The notes: generated by a model from the letters alone, not told the origin. 53,764 nt of DNA from Bacteriovoracaceae bacterium (GCA_018649885.1 JABIHA010000041.1:1-53764); one strand, 5' to 3'; counted from the first letter of the stretch, positions 16,475 through 25,611 are shown. Numbers and translations are program-made.

Positions 16475-16999
16475 TTAAATATGTACATTGAAGTTGATAT
16501 TTAAGCGACTTTTGTCGCTCCACTTAGAAGTAGCGCAACCTTTTAGATAGGCCGTCTTATTGGCCACTGACAAATCTGCACTTTCAAGAGTCACCATGAG
16601 TTCTGTATTTTTGGGATCCATACTCTTTTGGTAATACTTCCGTTTGCCATGATAAAACCTCAAGGTTGCATAGGGAGGTTTTCTCATATCCGCAAAGCTG
16701 TTGAGCCCCGCCACATCTTGCTTTTTAGTGAGACCAATAATACTAAGGTGAATTTTAGTATCTCTGTCTTTTGAACAAGTGAGCTCTAGTGTCAGTCCAC
16801 CCTTCAAGGCCTTCTCGGCCCGAGCGTGTCCAAAGTCTTTGTCTTTTTTAAGGTCACATTTATAGCTTATTTTCTCACCGCCAACTTTTGCTACCACAGT
16901 TATTTGGCTACTCTTTTTAGAAAACTTGGAAGTTTTACATCCAGCGTGAGCACCGATACAAAAAACGAATAAAACAAATGATAATAATAGAGCTTTCAT
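16475..16999 (-). CDS. Secreted protein, hypothetical
   Basis: A 174-residue protein starting at the ATG that opens a signal peptide (MKALLLSFVLFVFCIGAHA). The mature protein is lysine-rich with four cysteines (GCKTSKF, KCDLKK, LTCSKD, KGCATS) and a predominantly beta pattern. A GGGA lies upstream of the ATG. No family recognised. The flanking genes point the same way but are separated by more than 100 bp, so it is probably a single-gene unit. Confidence 0.62.
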   Translation of the reverse strand: MKALLLSFVLFVFCIGAHAGCKTSKFSKKSSQITVVAKVGGEKISYKCDLKKDKDFGHARAEKALKGGLTLELTCSKDRDTKIHLSIIGLTKKQDVAGLNSFADMRKPPYATLRFYHGKRKYYQKSMDPKNTELMVTLESADLSVANKTAYLKGCATSKWSDKSRLNINFNVHI

Positions 17000-17103
17000 G
17001 AGCTTCCCAGGTAACAATGTGTTTATACTCACATGATCAAGCTTTTCACGCGAGCATTCCTCAATTTTACTTGGCCAGTTAAATTAAACAAGAAGAAATC
17101 GAA

Positions 17104-17655
17104 TTAATTTTTGGGTGGGATTTTACACATCCCTTGCGAGGGGATGGCAAGTGCGGCATTAAATTTAGCAGACATATTTTGAAATGAGATCAAGGCGGTC
17201 AGCTCCACTATTTGATCATCACCTAAATGTTTTTTAAGTCTGGCCATTAGTGCAGGATCTACCTCGACTTCTGTTGATGAGAGAGTCTCAGTATACTCAA
17301 GTGCTGCTCTTTCAAGATCTGAGAAAAGCTCACTTTTACTCCAGTCAGAAAGTTGATCAATTTTATCACTTGCATCGCATCTTTCCATAAGTAGTACTGA
17401 ATTGAAATCTATACAAAACTTGCACCAATTAATTTGAGCAACTCGAACTTGCACAAGGGATCTAAGCACTGGATCAAGCTCTGAGCTCTTTCGGTCAAAA
17501 TACTTCCAAAAAAATGTGAAAAGTATGTGCAGTAGAGGCATTCTTGCCCAAAATAATCCAGGCAGCAAAACCATTCCTAGCTTCTTTTTTTGCTTTTTGA
17601 AAAGCATTCTCGCATACCAGGGGTAGCTCTCAATTGGTTTTGGTTCAATGTGCAT
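17104..17655 (-). CDS. AhpD/carboxymuconolactone decarboxylase-family protein
   Basis: A 183-residue all-helical protein with the CMD/AhpD core: LVQVRVAQINWCKFCIDFNSVLL, where C78 and C81 form the CxxC redox pair, then a second half with ERAALEYTETLS and ALISFQNMSAKFNAALAIPSQGMC. AhpD proteins use the cysteine pair in peroxide or thiol chemistry. The His usually two residues after the CxxC pair region is an Asn here. The first ~45 residues are basic and hydrophobic (LPGLFWARMPLLHILFTFFW) and may lie on the membrane. No ribosome site is obvious before the ATG. Confidence 0.78.
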   Translation of the reverse strand: MHIEPKPIESYPWYARMLFKKQKKKLGMVLLPGLFWARMPLLHILFTFFWKYFDRKSSELDPVLRSLVQVRVAQINWCKFCIDFNSVLLMERCDASDKIDQLSDWSKSELFSDLERAALEYTETLSSTEVEVDPALMARLKKHLGDDQIVELTALISFQNMSAKFNAALAIPSQGMCKIPPKN

Positions 17656-17836
17656 GCAGTAATAGTAGAAAAAAAGGAACTGAAGCTCAAGCTATACTTG
17701 ATCATTTATGGTTAGAATATTTCGACGCGATGTCGTAGAATTGGCCTCCTTTTTGAGTCACAAAGTACTATAAAGATCCTATGTATATAGTCTATAATTT
17801 TAACTACCTACAAACTGTAATGTTGGAAGTATAAAA

Positions 17837-18487
17837 ATGGATATGAAAAAGGTTTTTGAAAACAATGAAAATTGGATCTCTGAAAAATTATCAGGAGATA
17901 AGAACTTTTTTAAAAAATTATCCAAAGGCCAAAACCCCGACCTTCTCTACATTGGCTGCTCAGACAGTAGAGTCACAGCAGAAGAGCTTATGGGAGTATC
18001 CCCTGGAGAGGCCTTTGTTCATAGAAATATTGCCAATATGGTTATCAGTATAGATTTAAATGTCATGTCTGTTCTCAACTATGCTGTCAATCAACTCAAA
18101 GTTAAGCACATTGTTGTCTGTGGCCACTACGGCTGTGGTGGGATTAAGGCAGCACTGGAAGCAACTGACATGGGTATTTTAAATCCATGGCTTAGAAATA
18201 TTAGAGATGTTTACAGAATTCATAATAAAGAACTCTCCAAAATAAAAAATGAATGTGACAGAGAAAAGCGGCTAGTAGAGCTAAATGTTCAAGAGCAATG
18301 TATTAACTTGATAAAAACCGCAGCTGTCCAAAAGGCTTCAACAAAACGTGGCATTACTGTGCATGGCTGGGTATTCGACATGGAAACGGGAAAATTAATT
18401 GATTTAAAAATTAATTTTGAAAAGATTTTAAAAAATATCAAAGAAATTTATCAACTGAGTGTCGATACTGACTTAACACAGCTATAA
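17837..18487 (+). CDS. can: Beta-class carbonic anhydrase
   Basis: A 216-residue cytoplasmic enzyme that interconverts CO2 and bicarbonate. Zinc ligands are C41, H97 and C100; the D43-R45 dyad in CSDSRV is intact, as are VHRNIAN at 61-67 and CGHYGCGGI at 95-103. Length is normal for the bacterial Can/CynT group. GGAAG lies about 9 bases before the ATG. It stands alone, convergent with the next gene with 9 bases between stops. No signal peptide is present. Confidence 0.95.
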   Translation: MDMKKVFENNENWISEKLSGDKNFFKKLSKGQNPDLLYIGCSDSRVTAEELMGVSPGEAFVHRNIANMVISIDLNVMSVLNYAVNQLKVKHIVVCGHYGCGGIKAALEATDMGILNPWLRNIRDVYRIHNKELSKIKNECDREKRLVELNVQEQCINLIKTAAVQKASTKRGITVHGWVFDMETGKLIDLKINFEKILKNIKEIYQLSVDTDLTQL

Positions 18488-18496
18488 GATTTTTTT

Positions 18497-19639
18497 CTAC
18501 TCCAGATCAGACATCAATTTTAAATAATAAACTCTAGTGCCTTCCATAACTTTGATAATTTTTTCTGACAAACGAAATCCTGTTGAGCCTATATACTTCT
18601 GTGCCGATAGTATCTTGCCCAGGGCATTTTTAATTTTGGCCCTGGTATAAACCTTGGCCTTTTGTTGATCACTTACATTTAATTTTATTAAATGGCTTCC
18701 AAGATATTTTGGATACCACTTATCATCATCAACTTCAGTATACTTGGACTCCCTCCCAAACCAAGCGTGGGAGTCTAGGTCATAATCATAGGGAACAAAG
18801 TGAATCACACCTTTCACTAAAAATGCTTCGTTATTGTCCCTAATGGTCAAATCTCCACTAGCACGCAAAACCCTTGCAGGAATATAGAGGTCTACTAGAG
18901 TTTTAAATAGATCTAGCTCACTTCCAATAAGCTTTTTTACATAGCGAAATCTTCTTTGATGATAAACAGATTTTTTAATAAACCACTTAGGCTTATCTCG
19001 AAGTTTAGGCCAAATCTCCCAGTCCTCTATAGGCACCAGCTCATCTGCACCTATGATGTTTCCTCCCAACCTGGACGCTATATCCGAAACAGACTCCAGC
19101 AGTATTGCGTTTCCATAGCTCACTTTTTTTCCTTCTAAACTATGGTAATTAGCTGCCGCTAGCTTGACCTGGAAAGAATCCTCACCTAATAAAATTTGAG
19201 AAACACGATATCTATAAAATTCCATCAGCACGACTTCATTGGGAGACAGACCAATCCAAGGCTGAATTGTATCTGGATTCAAATTGCAATGAGTAACAAT
19301 TTTAAGTTTTTTATTGATTCCCTTAAGTGGTCCAAAAGTTGGCGCCCCCAGTGAGAATTTAACCCTCAAAGGTTTCATTCCTTCACAGTAATCAATTCTC
19401 GAATTCCCGCGTGGCCTAATCACTGCAGGGTACTGAGTGCTTCCTATTTTTAAAAATCCATTCGACGAGAAAGGAGATCTTTTCTGGAATCTCGATCCAA
19501 TGGAACCTATCAAATCAAAATCGGCACTTATATCTACAGACACAGGGGTATCAGGGTCACTAAATATAGCGCTCGCCCCTGAGCCAAGGGCCACTGGTAT
19601 TAAGATCATCGAAAAAAAGAAAATTTTGATAAGCTTCAC
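18497..19639 (-). CDS. Exported protein, weakly CotH-like
   Basis: A 380-residue protein with a signal peptide (FFFSMILIPVALGSGASA). It contains IRPRGNSRIDYC followed by MKPLRVKF, and later KGVIHFVPYDYDLDSHAWFG. This arrangement recalls the RGNSS...K..Y-x-x-KF and YDxD elements of CotH-type secreted kinases, but the fit is partial. It starts with GTG; AAGG lies about 8 bases upstream. Similar proteins in related genomes are annotated hypothetical (recollection). Periplasmic or surface location is likely. Confidence 0.6.
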   Translation of the reverse strand: MKLIKIFFFSMILIPVALGSGASAIFSDPDTPVSVDISADFDLIGSIGSRFQKRSPFSSNGFLKIGSTQYPAVIRPRGNSRIDYCEGMKPLRVKFSLGAPTFGPLKGINKKLKIVTHCNLNPDTIQPWIGLSPNEVVLMEFYRYRVSQILLGEDSFQVKLAAANYHSLEGKKVSYGNAILLESVSDIASRLGGNIIGADELVPIEDWEIWPKLRDKPKWFIKKSVYHQRRFRYVKKLIGSELDLFKTLVDLYIPARVLRASGDLTIRDNNEAFLVKGVIHFVPYDYDLDSHAWFGRESKYTEVDDDKWYPKYLGSHLIKLNVSDQQKAKVYTRAKIKNALGKILSAQKYIGSTGFRLSEKIIKVMEGTRVYYLKLMSDLE

Positions 19640-19884
19640 CTTTCTTACCTTGAGAATTGTTTAATTAAAGCTCTTTACTATAGAGAAGAAATGCAGAAAT
19701 GGAACAACCCGCAAATTAATGTAATTGTTACACACGAACTAGGGGCCAAACATAAAAACCATTGATTCATCTCAGTGTTACGTACACGTGAAACAATAAA
19801 CGCATACTTCATTGCGTCGCATCATTCCTTATGCTATAGCCAGATTAGGAATTGGATACAAAGAATAATAAACTGGAGGTCTTG

Positions 19885-20745
19885 ATGAGATTACTAATCT
19901 TAATTGCACTAATATCTGCAAGTTTTGCACAAGCTGCGGATTACTCACCTGAAATTAAAGCTGAGCTAGAAAGACAGCAAAAGCTACGGGCATTTAGGAG
20001 CTGTGCCTATGGAGGCACTGTTGAAGAAGGTGTTGGCATTGCTGCTGCTGTATCGGCTGTGGGAATGGCAGCTTCATTTAGTACTTTTGGAGTTTTTGGG
20101 TTTGAAGATTCTCCGGGCCTCATTGATATGGGTTTTACTGAAAGAAGAAATACTCTAATTGGATACGGAATCACTCTAGGCGTTTTGGGAAGTGTTTCTG
20201 GCACTGCATTCGCCGTTAATGCCCTTAGATCAAACTTGGCGGGACCTGTACTGAAGGAATTGGCTCACTCAATAGAGCCTATCAATGTAGTCGATAGTGA
20301 GCTTGCTGAAAATAAGCTCCAAGCGATAGATGACTATTATAGAGTTCTTAATAGAGAAGCAAGAATGGATGTTCTCAGGCAAATTGATTTTAAAAGTTAC
20401 CAAGATTTAAAAGGTAAAAAAAGATATCAAAAAAGAATGGAAAAGAAGGCCTTGAGATTGTCTCGATTTAAGGCAACAAATAAACTCATTTCCCTTTTAA
20501 AAGAAAAGGAAGGTATTAGCTATACAGTTGATGAACTCAAAGATCTTTTCTTTAAAAATGCTCTCACTCTTTGTGACGGTACTCTTAAAGATAGAGAAGT
20601 AAAAACTCGTACTAATGCCGAAGCCAAATACTTAGTTTGCAATGATGTAAAAGAGTGCGAGCTACTTCCCTTTCACAGTATTTATGGAGCCCGTTTCCTT
20701 CCAACGAACAAACAACTGGTTCAATATTTAGTAGATCAAAAATAA
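19885..20745 (+). CDS. Exported/membrane protein, hypothetical
   Basis: A 286-residue protein. The start is set by GGAGG 6 bases before the ATG, opening a signal peptide (MRLLILIALISASFAQAA). Two glycine/alanine-rich hydrophobic stretches (about residues 45-65 and 95-115) suggest a hairpin of membrane helices, followed by a charged helical region and a C-terminal part with three cysteines (LCDGT, LVCNDVKECEL). A strong hairpin follows the stop. No family recognised. Confidence 0.65.
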   Translation: MRLLILIALISASFAQAADYSPEIKAELERQQKLRAFRSCAYGGTVEEGVGIAAAVSAVGMAASFSTFGVFGFEDSPGLIDMGFTERRNTLIGYGITLGVLGSVSGTAFAVNALRSNLAGPVLKELAHSIEPINVVDSELAENKLQAIDDYYRVLNREARMDVLRQIDFKSYQDLKGKKRYQKRMEKKALRLSRFKATNKLISLLKEKEGISYTVDELKDLFFKNALTLCDGTLKDREVKTRTNAEAKYLVCNDVKECELLPFHSIYGARFLPTNKQLVQYLVDQK

Positions 20746-20754
20746 AGTAAAATA

Positions 20755-20786
20755 CAATGTACGGCGATCAGGATCGCCGTACATTG
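20755..20786 (+). terminator. Perfect 15-bp hairpin after the stop codon, no U-tract
   Basis: CAATGTACGGCGATC (20755-20769) and its exact inverse (20772-20786) flank AG, ten bases after the stop of the upstream gene. No T-run follows (CTTCTAACC), so it is a hairpin terminator or 3'-end stabiliser by position. Confidence 0.6.
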
Positions 20787-20895
20787 CTTCTAACCTGCCC
20801 AAATTACAGCATTTCCCAATATTTCCAAAAAAGATTGCAATCAAATTGGCCACTAAAAGGTCTTAAGAGTAAATAAGTCTTTTCTGGAGGTATCA

Positions 20896-21279
20896 ATGAA
20901 GACAACTATAGTAGTAATGACATTAATTTTATCCACAGGGGCCTTTGCTCTAACGCCCACAACTAAAACAGCAGTCCAAAGTACAATGAAAACCTACGTC
21001 AACTCTCTTGTGAAGCAAAATGGCTTTATGCCAGTACTATTTGAGGGAAAGGTTCTCAAACTTAAATTGAAAAAAACGGATAAATACCCAGATGGCTTTC
21101 ATGCCGGAGTCAAAGACAATGCTAGCTTGTATACAAGTTGTGCTGACTTCCAAGATGCTAGTGGGAAAAAGTATGACATTGATTTTCTTGTAAGCAAAAC
21201 AGGAAGTTCTTTCAGTGTTGTTCAACCTATTGTTCACTCGATAAATGGTGAAAAAAACCAGTACGATTTGGCCCATTGA
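20896..21279 (+). CDS. Small secreted protein upstream of an ECF sigma factor
   Basis: A 127-residue protein with a signal peptide (MKTTIVVMTLILSTGAFA). The mature part is a compact alpha/beta domain with one cysteine. It has TGGAGG 7 bases before the ATG. Its TGA stop overlaps the TTG start of the sigma-factor gene (TTGA), so translation is coupled and the protein may be made with the sigma factor. A role in sensing or in envelope stress is a guess from position only. Confidence 0.7.
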   Translation: MKTTIVVMTLILSTGAFALTPTTKTAVQSTMKTYVNSLVKQNGFMPVLFEGKVLKLKLKKTDKYPDGFHAGVKDNASLYTSCADFQDASGKKYDIDFLVSKTGSSFSVVQPIVHSINGEKNQYDLAH

Positions 21280-21728
21280 GTTTTAATAGACAAGACCTCG
21301 ATTCATTTTATAGATATGCTTTGAGTTTAACGCGCAAAGAAGAGTGGGCCTATGACCTTGTCTCTCATGGAGTGGAGAAGGTCTTAAGCCGCCCTTTTGT
21401 TTTAAATAAAAAGGCCTATGCCAAAAGATGTATTCGAAACAAATTTTTTGATGAATACCAAAGAAAAGAAGAAGCTGTCGCATTTATAGACGAAGAAGTT
21501 TCACTAGATGATCTAGAGAAGACGGCCATTAATAAAGACCTCATTCAAAAAGTACTGAAAGTTTTAAACCCAGAAGAAAGAGAGCTTCTCTACCTTTGGG
21601 CAATGGAAGACTATAGCTTAAGTGAGATTGCGAGTCTTACTAAAACTCCAAGGGGAACGCTGAGTTCAAGACTAGCGCGCTTAAAAAAGAAATTAAAAAG
21701 CACAAACTGGGAGGAAACTCATGAGTAG
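21276..21728 (+). CDS. ECF-type RNA polymerase sigma factor
   Basis: A 150-residue sigma-70-family protein. Region 2 is visible as YRYALSLTRKEEWAYDLVSHGVEKVL, with AKRCIRNKFFDEYQRK; region 4 as KVLKVLNPEERELLYLWAMEDYSLSEIASLTKTPRGTLSSRLARLKKKL, a standard helix-turn-helix. Length is typical of small ECF factors. It starts at TTG overlapping the previous stop and ends overlapping the next gene by 8 bases. It would direct RNA polymerase to a small envelope regulon and be held by the membrane protein encoded downstream. Confidence 0.88.
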   Translation: MSFNRQDLDSFYRYALSLTRKEEWAYDLVSHGVEKVLSRPFVLNKKAYAKRCIRNKFFDEYQRKEEAVAFIDEEVSLDDLEKTAINKDLIQKVLKVLNPEERELLYLWAMEDYSLSEIASLTKTPRGTLSSRLARLKKKLKSTNWEETHE

Positions 21729-22251
21729 TTTTAAAAACCAAATAAAAAACTATTACCAGTCAAAAGAACTCTCTGCCTCTCAACTTGAAAGACTTCAAGG
21801 GAAAAGCTCGATGTCACTTTTATGGAGTGCAGGTGCAGGGCTCGCAATTAGCTGTTTTGCACTTTTAATATTTTTTTCGACTGCAAAAATAGAAAACCAA
21901 ATAGTAGATGAAATTGTTTACAACCATGGAAAAAACCTATCTGTAGAGATAAGCTCAAGTGATTTAATCAAAATTGGGAAAGCTCTACCCAAACTAGATT
22001 TTACATTGGCCCAAAGCTCTCGACTTCCCCCAGGTAAATGGAAGGTTTTGGGAGCAAGGTATTGTAGTATCCAGGGTAAGATTGCCGCCCAGTTAAAGCT
22101 TGAGAATATCTCAAATGGACATGTCTACACTCTTTATCAAACACATTTAACCAAAGAGATGAAAGGCATTGATCACAAAGACCAAGTAAGTGGGGCCAGT
22201 GTACAATTATGGACAGAGAAAGGACTACTGATGGGACTAGTGGGACCTTGA
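21721..22251 (+). CDS. Membrane-anchored probable anti-sigma factor
   Basis: A 176-residue protein with about 30 polar residues first (SASQLERLQGK), one transmembrane helix at roughly 31-53 (LWSAGAGLAISCFALLIFF), and a ~120-residue periplasmic part. That topology and the 8-base overlap with the sigma gene make it a likely anti-sigma factor. No zinc-binding HxxxCxxC motif is seen in the N-terminal part, so it is not the classic ZAS type. The family is inferred from position. Confidence 0.7.
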   Translation: MSSFKNQIKNYYQSKELSASQLERLQGKSSMSLLWSAGAGLAISCFALLIFFSTAKIENQIVDEIVYNHGKNLSVEISSSDLIKIGKALPKLDFTLAQSSRLPPGKWKVLGARYCSIQGKIAAQLKLENISNGHVYTLYQTHLTKEMKGIDHKDQVSGASVQLWTEKGLLMGLVGP

Positions 22252-22409
22252 GTTTAAAGAGTTCTTACTTCTCGAATATAGCCTGAAAAGCAGAGGCAAG
22301 TGAAAAGCAAACACCTTTTGGTGGTGAAGACTCTGTAAAATTGCACACCTGATCATATATTGAGAGGTTAATATTTAAAAAGGACAAATTTTGGAAGATG
22401 ATAGATTGG

Positions 22410-22751
22410 TCAATTTATTTCATGTAAATTGTTTCCCACTGGTCCAATTAGTTTCTCACCCTTTTTTAGTGCACGAAAGCTAATAAGTGTCGCCTGTGAC
22501 CCTGCACATTTTACCTTTTTGGAAATTTTGAAGGAGAGGTAATAGCTTTTAATACCCACGGTATGTAATTTCTCCGACAAAGGACCGGTAAGTTTTATCA
22601 TACACCTCAGGCGGCTTTTAGAATTAAAAACCACTTTGGGACCTGATTCCGAAACTATCACCTTTGCCACCACAGAATATATATTTTGCTCTAGCCAAAT
22701 CGAAGACATGACGTGTGTGGATAATAATATTAAAAAAATCAATTTCACCAT
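22410..22751 (-). CDS. Small secreted protein, hypothetical
   Basis: A 113-residue protein with a signal peptide (MVKLIFLILLSTHVMSS) and two cysteines in a beta-rich mature domain. Its ATG overlaps the end of the caspase-like gene by 7 bases, so the two are co-transcribed and translationally coupled. It could be an inhibitor or partner of that protein, by position only. No family recognised. Confidence 0.6.
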   Translation of the reverse strand: MVKLIFLILLSTHVMSSIWLEQNIYSVVAKVIVSESGPKVVFNSKSRLRCMIKLTGPLSEKLHTVGIKSYYLSFKISKKVKCAGSQATLISFRALKKGEKLIGPVGNNLHEIN

Positions 22752-24082
22752 CTACTCCCACAAATATCGGGGGCCTTGTCTGTTTTAAAATTAAAACTTA
22801 AACAGCAATAGGAGCTAATATACTCCTCAATTTTATCCTTAGGGGCCTTAAGTAGGAAAATCATATGATCATTTAATAATTCCACTCCATATTCTTCTCC
22901 CATAGTTCTTTCAAAAAAATCACGATCTTCAAGCTTTGCCTCTTCATCTAACATTACTTGTTCTGACTCAAGACAGTTGTACATTCCTTCTAGCAAAATT
23001 TTATCATCAGAGTTGTACTCTGAACACTCATCAACAATGGAAAGGATATTACTTTTAAATTCATCAATAATTTTTGAACTTGAATCATCTTTTAATAATT
23101 GAGTAAATATACTTGTAGCTTGCTGAGCTGGATTTTCCAAACTCTTAAAAAATGGGCAATAATTATTAGGTATTCCCTCACTGGTAAGCCAGTTTCTTAC
23201 AATCGAATCAAGAGATGTATTTGGCCTATTAAGAGGATCTTGAACCATTGAGCAAGTATGGGCCCTAAGTTGATCTCCATACTTTTCCAAATTCTTTCCA
23301 TAAACAAGATCATATGTTCTTGGAAACAATACATCATTTCCATAGCTATAAGTATCTCGGTCTGACATAGCTACAGAGCAAATGCTAGATCCAGCCTCAG
23401 ATGCTTTAGATAAATCCACAAACCCTCCACCAAAGCACACTTGGTTAGCTAAGTGAATAGTAAGCCCCTCAGGAGCAGCATCTAAAAGAGCTTCCAGCTC
23501 AGAGCGGTACAAGTCGTCAACATCGTCCCCCATACCAATGAGGAAGTCCTCATGACCCTGAATGTCTGTTTTTAGACCATGATCATCTAAATTAATATAT
23601 AAGTGATCACCTGATTTGGCCTTTTCATAAATTTCTTTAAGGGACTGTTCAAAATTTACACTTGAGCTACTACCATCGACTTCATTTTGACCATCACCAT
23701 TAAAATCAAGAAAATCTTTTTCGCTTGATGAACAAATTATCTCATCATCATAAGCCCCTTCAAAAAACATGAAAAGCTCATTGGCCACCCCACAGTCTGT
23801 AGGATTTCTTAAAAACTTCGCCTTTAGATCAATCATCTTTTTAGAAATTTCTTCTTTAGTTCTGGAAAAACAATATGGCCCACTTGTTGGACCCAGTTGA
23901 ACGGCGATATTTTCTGAATTAGTAAAACTAGACGTAGCCTGATATTGACTTTGGATACCGGTATAAAAGGCTTCCAATGTACTTACTCCACTGCCTCCCC
24001 CACTCGAAAGTATGTAATAGTTTTCTGAATAGCAAACACCACTAAAAAGTAATATTATTAAAGAAATAGTAATTTTTCTCAA
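22745..24082 (-). CDS. Exported caspase-like (clan CD) cysteine peptidase
   Basis: An exported protein of about 445 residues. Two motifs mark clan CD peptidases (legumain/caspase fold): a hydrophobic strand ending in His-Gly (HLYINLDDHGLKT) and a later strand ending in Cys-Gly (LTIHLANQVCFGGGFVDL). The catalytic dyad would be that His and Cys. A DFNGDGQNEVDG loop between them looks like a calcium-binding EF-hand loop. The start is uncertain: TTG at 24082 has GAGG 8 bases upstream and directly opens the signal peptide (ITISLIILLFSGVCYS); a GTG at 24124 is 14 codons earlier. Motifs are seen; substrate and activation are unknown. Confidence 0.7.
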   Translation of the reverse strand: MRKITISLIILLFSGVCYSENYYILSSGGGSGVSTLEAFYTGIQSQYQATSSFTNSENIAVQLGPTSGPYCFSRTKEEISKKMIDLKAKFLRNPTDCGVANELFMFFEGAYDDEIICSSSEKDFLDFNGDGQNEVDGSSSSVNFEQSLKEIYEKAKSGDHLYINLDDHGLKTDIQGHEDFLIGMGDDVDDLYRSELEALLDAAPEGLTIHLANQVCFGGGFVDLSKASEAGSSICSVAMSDRDTYSYGNDVLFPRTYDLVYGKNLEKYGDQLRAHTCSMVQDPLNRPNTSLDSIVRNWLTSEGIPNNYCPFFKSLENPAQQATSIFTQLLKDDSSSKIIDEFKSNILSIVDECSEYNSDDKILLEGMYNCLESEQVMLDEEAKLEDRDFFERTMGEEYGVELLNDHMIFLLKAPKDKIEEYISSYCCLSFNFKTDKAPDICGSRW

Positions 24083-24206
24083 CCTACAAACCTCGACGTC
24101 CCCTCCATTTCGGAGTTTAGACACCCAAAATCAAATAAAATAAGCTTGTTGTGGTGGAAATATTGATGGTTTATTAGAAAGCTTGAGTAAAAAACACGGT
24201 GTAGGT

Positions 24207-24248
24207 TTTTGCAGACCTTTCCCTAATTATAGGGAGAAGTCTGCGGAC
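24207..24248. other. Long stem-loop in a 370-base gene-free stretch
   Basis: GCAGAC (24211-24216) pairs with GTCTGC (24239-24244), enclosing a second CCCTA/AGGGA pairing with a short loop. It sits between the 5' end of the caspase-like gene and the 3' end of the nitroreductase gene. The rest of 24125-24500 shows no credible gene. It may be part of a leader for the caspase-like gene (minus strand) or a small RNA. Confidence 0.45.
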
Positions 24249-24500
24249 CCGTTTTCTCTGACCACAAATGCTGCTTGTCTCTCAAATAGCAACAAATAGG
24301 CCCTATCTCATAAGGTGGTATAGCTTGGTTATGCTTACCCCTTCCCCAACTTCAGTGATCAATCTGAGATATTTATGCCACAATTCAGGGTATTTATCCC
24401 TTCAATTTTCTATACTTACATACAAATTAATAGAAAACTCAGAATATGTGGCCAAGCATTTAAAATCACAATATCTAGTAGTATCTATAATCAAGCAATT

Positions 24501-25136
24501 CTAGACTTTGATTACCACCTCTTCTAGTGGGAAACGAACTTTTTTGAGCTCAGAGTATTTATCTTCGCTACTTCTATGGCCTATGGCACAAACAACTGTG
24601 GCATCGAGTCCACGACTTGGTAATGATAAAATTTGGTTGTATTGTTCGCGGTCAAAGCCCTCCATGGGACAGCTATCGACTCCCATCATGGCGGTCACGG
24701 ATAGTAAATTGCCAAGAGCTATATAGGCCTGTTTTCTCATCCACTCCAGTTGTTGCCCTGGATTCATTCTTCCAATAAACCCCTCGATTAATTCTTTATA
24801 TCCGGCCAGTGAGCTCACTTCAACTGCTCTTTGCTCAGCTGATGTGTTGATAAAATGATCTAAATGCTCTGGAGAAAATTGCTCTGGCGTACACAAAATA
24901 AGAAGATGAGATGCATCTACAATTTGAGACTGATTCCAGCTGGCCGGTCGCAATCTTTTCCGAATTACTGGGTCCTCAACTATTAGAAGTTTCCACGGTG
25001 AAAGTCCAAAAGAAGAGGGAGTTAGTCTGGTGGCCTCAAAAATTGTTCCTAATTGTTCATTATTTAATTTTTTAGAAGGGTCAAACATCTTCGTTGCATA
25101 TCTCCATCTAAGTTGTTCGGTAATTTTGCTATTCAT
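24501..25136 (-). CDS. NAD(P)H-dependent nitroreductase (NfsB-like)
   Basis: A 211-residue flavoprotein of the nitroreductase family. The start RYATKMFDPSKKLN with LRWRYATK is typical of NfsB/dihydropteridine reductase-like members; TPSSFGLSPWKLLIVED follows, and AIALGNLL-like QAYIALGNLLSVTAMMGVDSCPMEGFD near the end is the FMN-dimer region. Two-electron reduction of quinones or nitro compounds in the cytoplasm is expected. AAAGGA lies before the chosen ATG. It is divergent from an HxlR regulator gene 110 bp away, a common arrangement for electrophile-response reductases. Confidence 0.9.
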   Translation of the reverse strand: MNSKITEQLRWRYATKMFDPSKKLNNEQLGTIFEATRLTPSSFGLSPWKLLIVEDPVIRKRLRPASWNQSQIVDASHLLILCTPEQFSPEHLDHFINTSAEQRAVEVSSLAGYKELIEGFIGRMNPGQQLEWMRKQAYIALGNLLSVTAMMGVDSCPMEGFDREQYNQILSLPSRGLDATVVCAIGHRSSEDKYSELKKVRFPLEEVVIKV

Positions 25137-25205
25137 TAATAATCCTTTTTTTAACTTGCCCTTAATCAATTCGAGCAATATAAACACTAAGCGATTTATA
25201 AACAA

Positions 25206-25223
25206 GTACGCACAATTAAGTAC
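25206..25223. promoter_or_regulatory. Candidate HxlR operator
   Basis: Two GTAC half-sites (25206-25209 and 25220-25223) lie ten bases apart in the 110-bp divergent region between the nitroreductase and HxlR genes. HxlR-family proteins bind short inverted repeats in such positions. Support is by location and spacing only. Confidence 0.3.
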
Positions 25224-25246
25224 AATAGTTACCAAAAGGATACTGT

Positions 25247-25600
25247 GTGAAAAACCTACCTCTGGACCTAGAATGCCCTGTACAATATGCCCTCAATGTA
25301 TTTGGAGGAAAATGGAAGGTACTGATTATACATCAATTGCAAGACCAAACACTGCGGTTCTCCGAGTTAAAAAGGGCCATATCAGGCGTTACTCAAAAAA
25401 TGCTGACTTCTCAATTAAGAGAGCTTGAAAATGACGAACTGGTAAAAAGGGTTGTCTACCCACAGGTCCCGCCCAAAGTTGAGTACTCTTTAACTCCCTT
25501 TGGAAAAACTCTAATACCTGTAATGGATTGCCTATGTCAGTGGGGTGAAACGTACAAAAATCACAAATTACAAACGGCCCGAGCTGAAGTCACAATATAG
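25247..25600 (+). CDS. HxlR family transcriptional regulator
   Basis: A 117-residue winged-helix protein. CPVQYALNVFGGKWKVLIIHQL contains the conserved N-terminal cysteine (residue 10), followed by LRFSELKRAISGVTQKMLTSQLRELENDELVKRVVYPQVPPKVEYSLTPFG, the canonical HxlR core. Members such as HypR and YodB sense electrophiles or disulfide stress through that cysteine. It starts with GTG after AAAGGA. It most likely controls the divergent nitroreductase gene. Confidence 0.92.
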   Translation: MKNLPLDLECPVQYALNVFGGKWKVLIIHQLQDQTLRFSELKRAISGVTQKMLTSQLRELENDELVKRVVYPQVPPKVEYSLTPFGKTLIPVMDCLCQWGETYKNHKLQTARAEVTI

Positions 25601-25611
25601 CGACCGAACTC

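Noticed and set aside
24300..24345. tRNA-like D-arm sequence GGTGGTATAGC
   Set aside because: No matching acceptor stem or T-arm (no GTTCRA motif) nearby.
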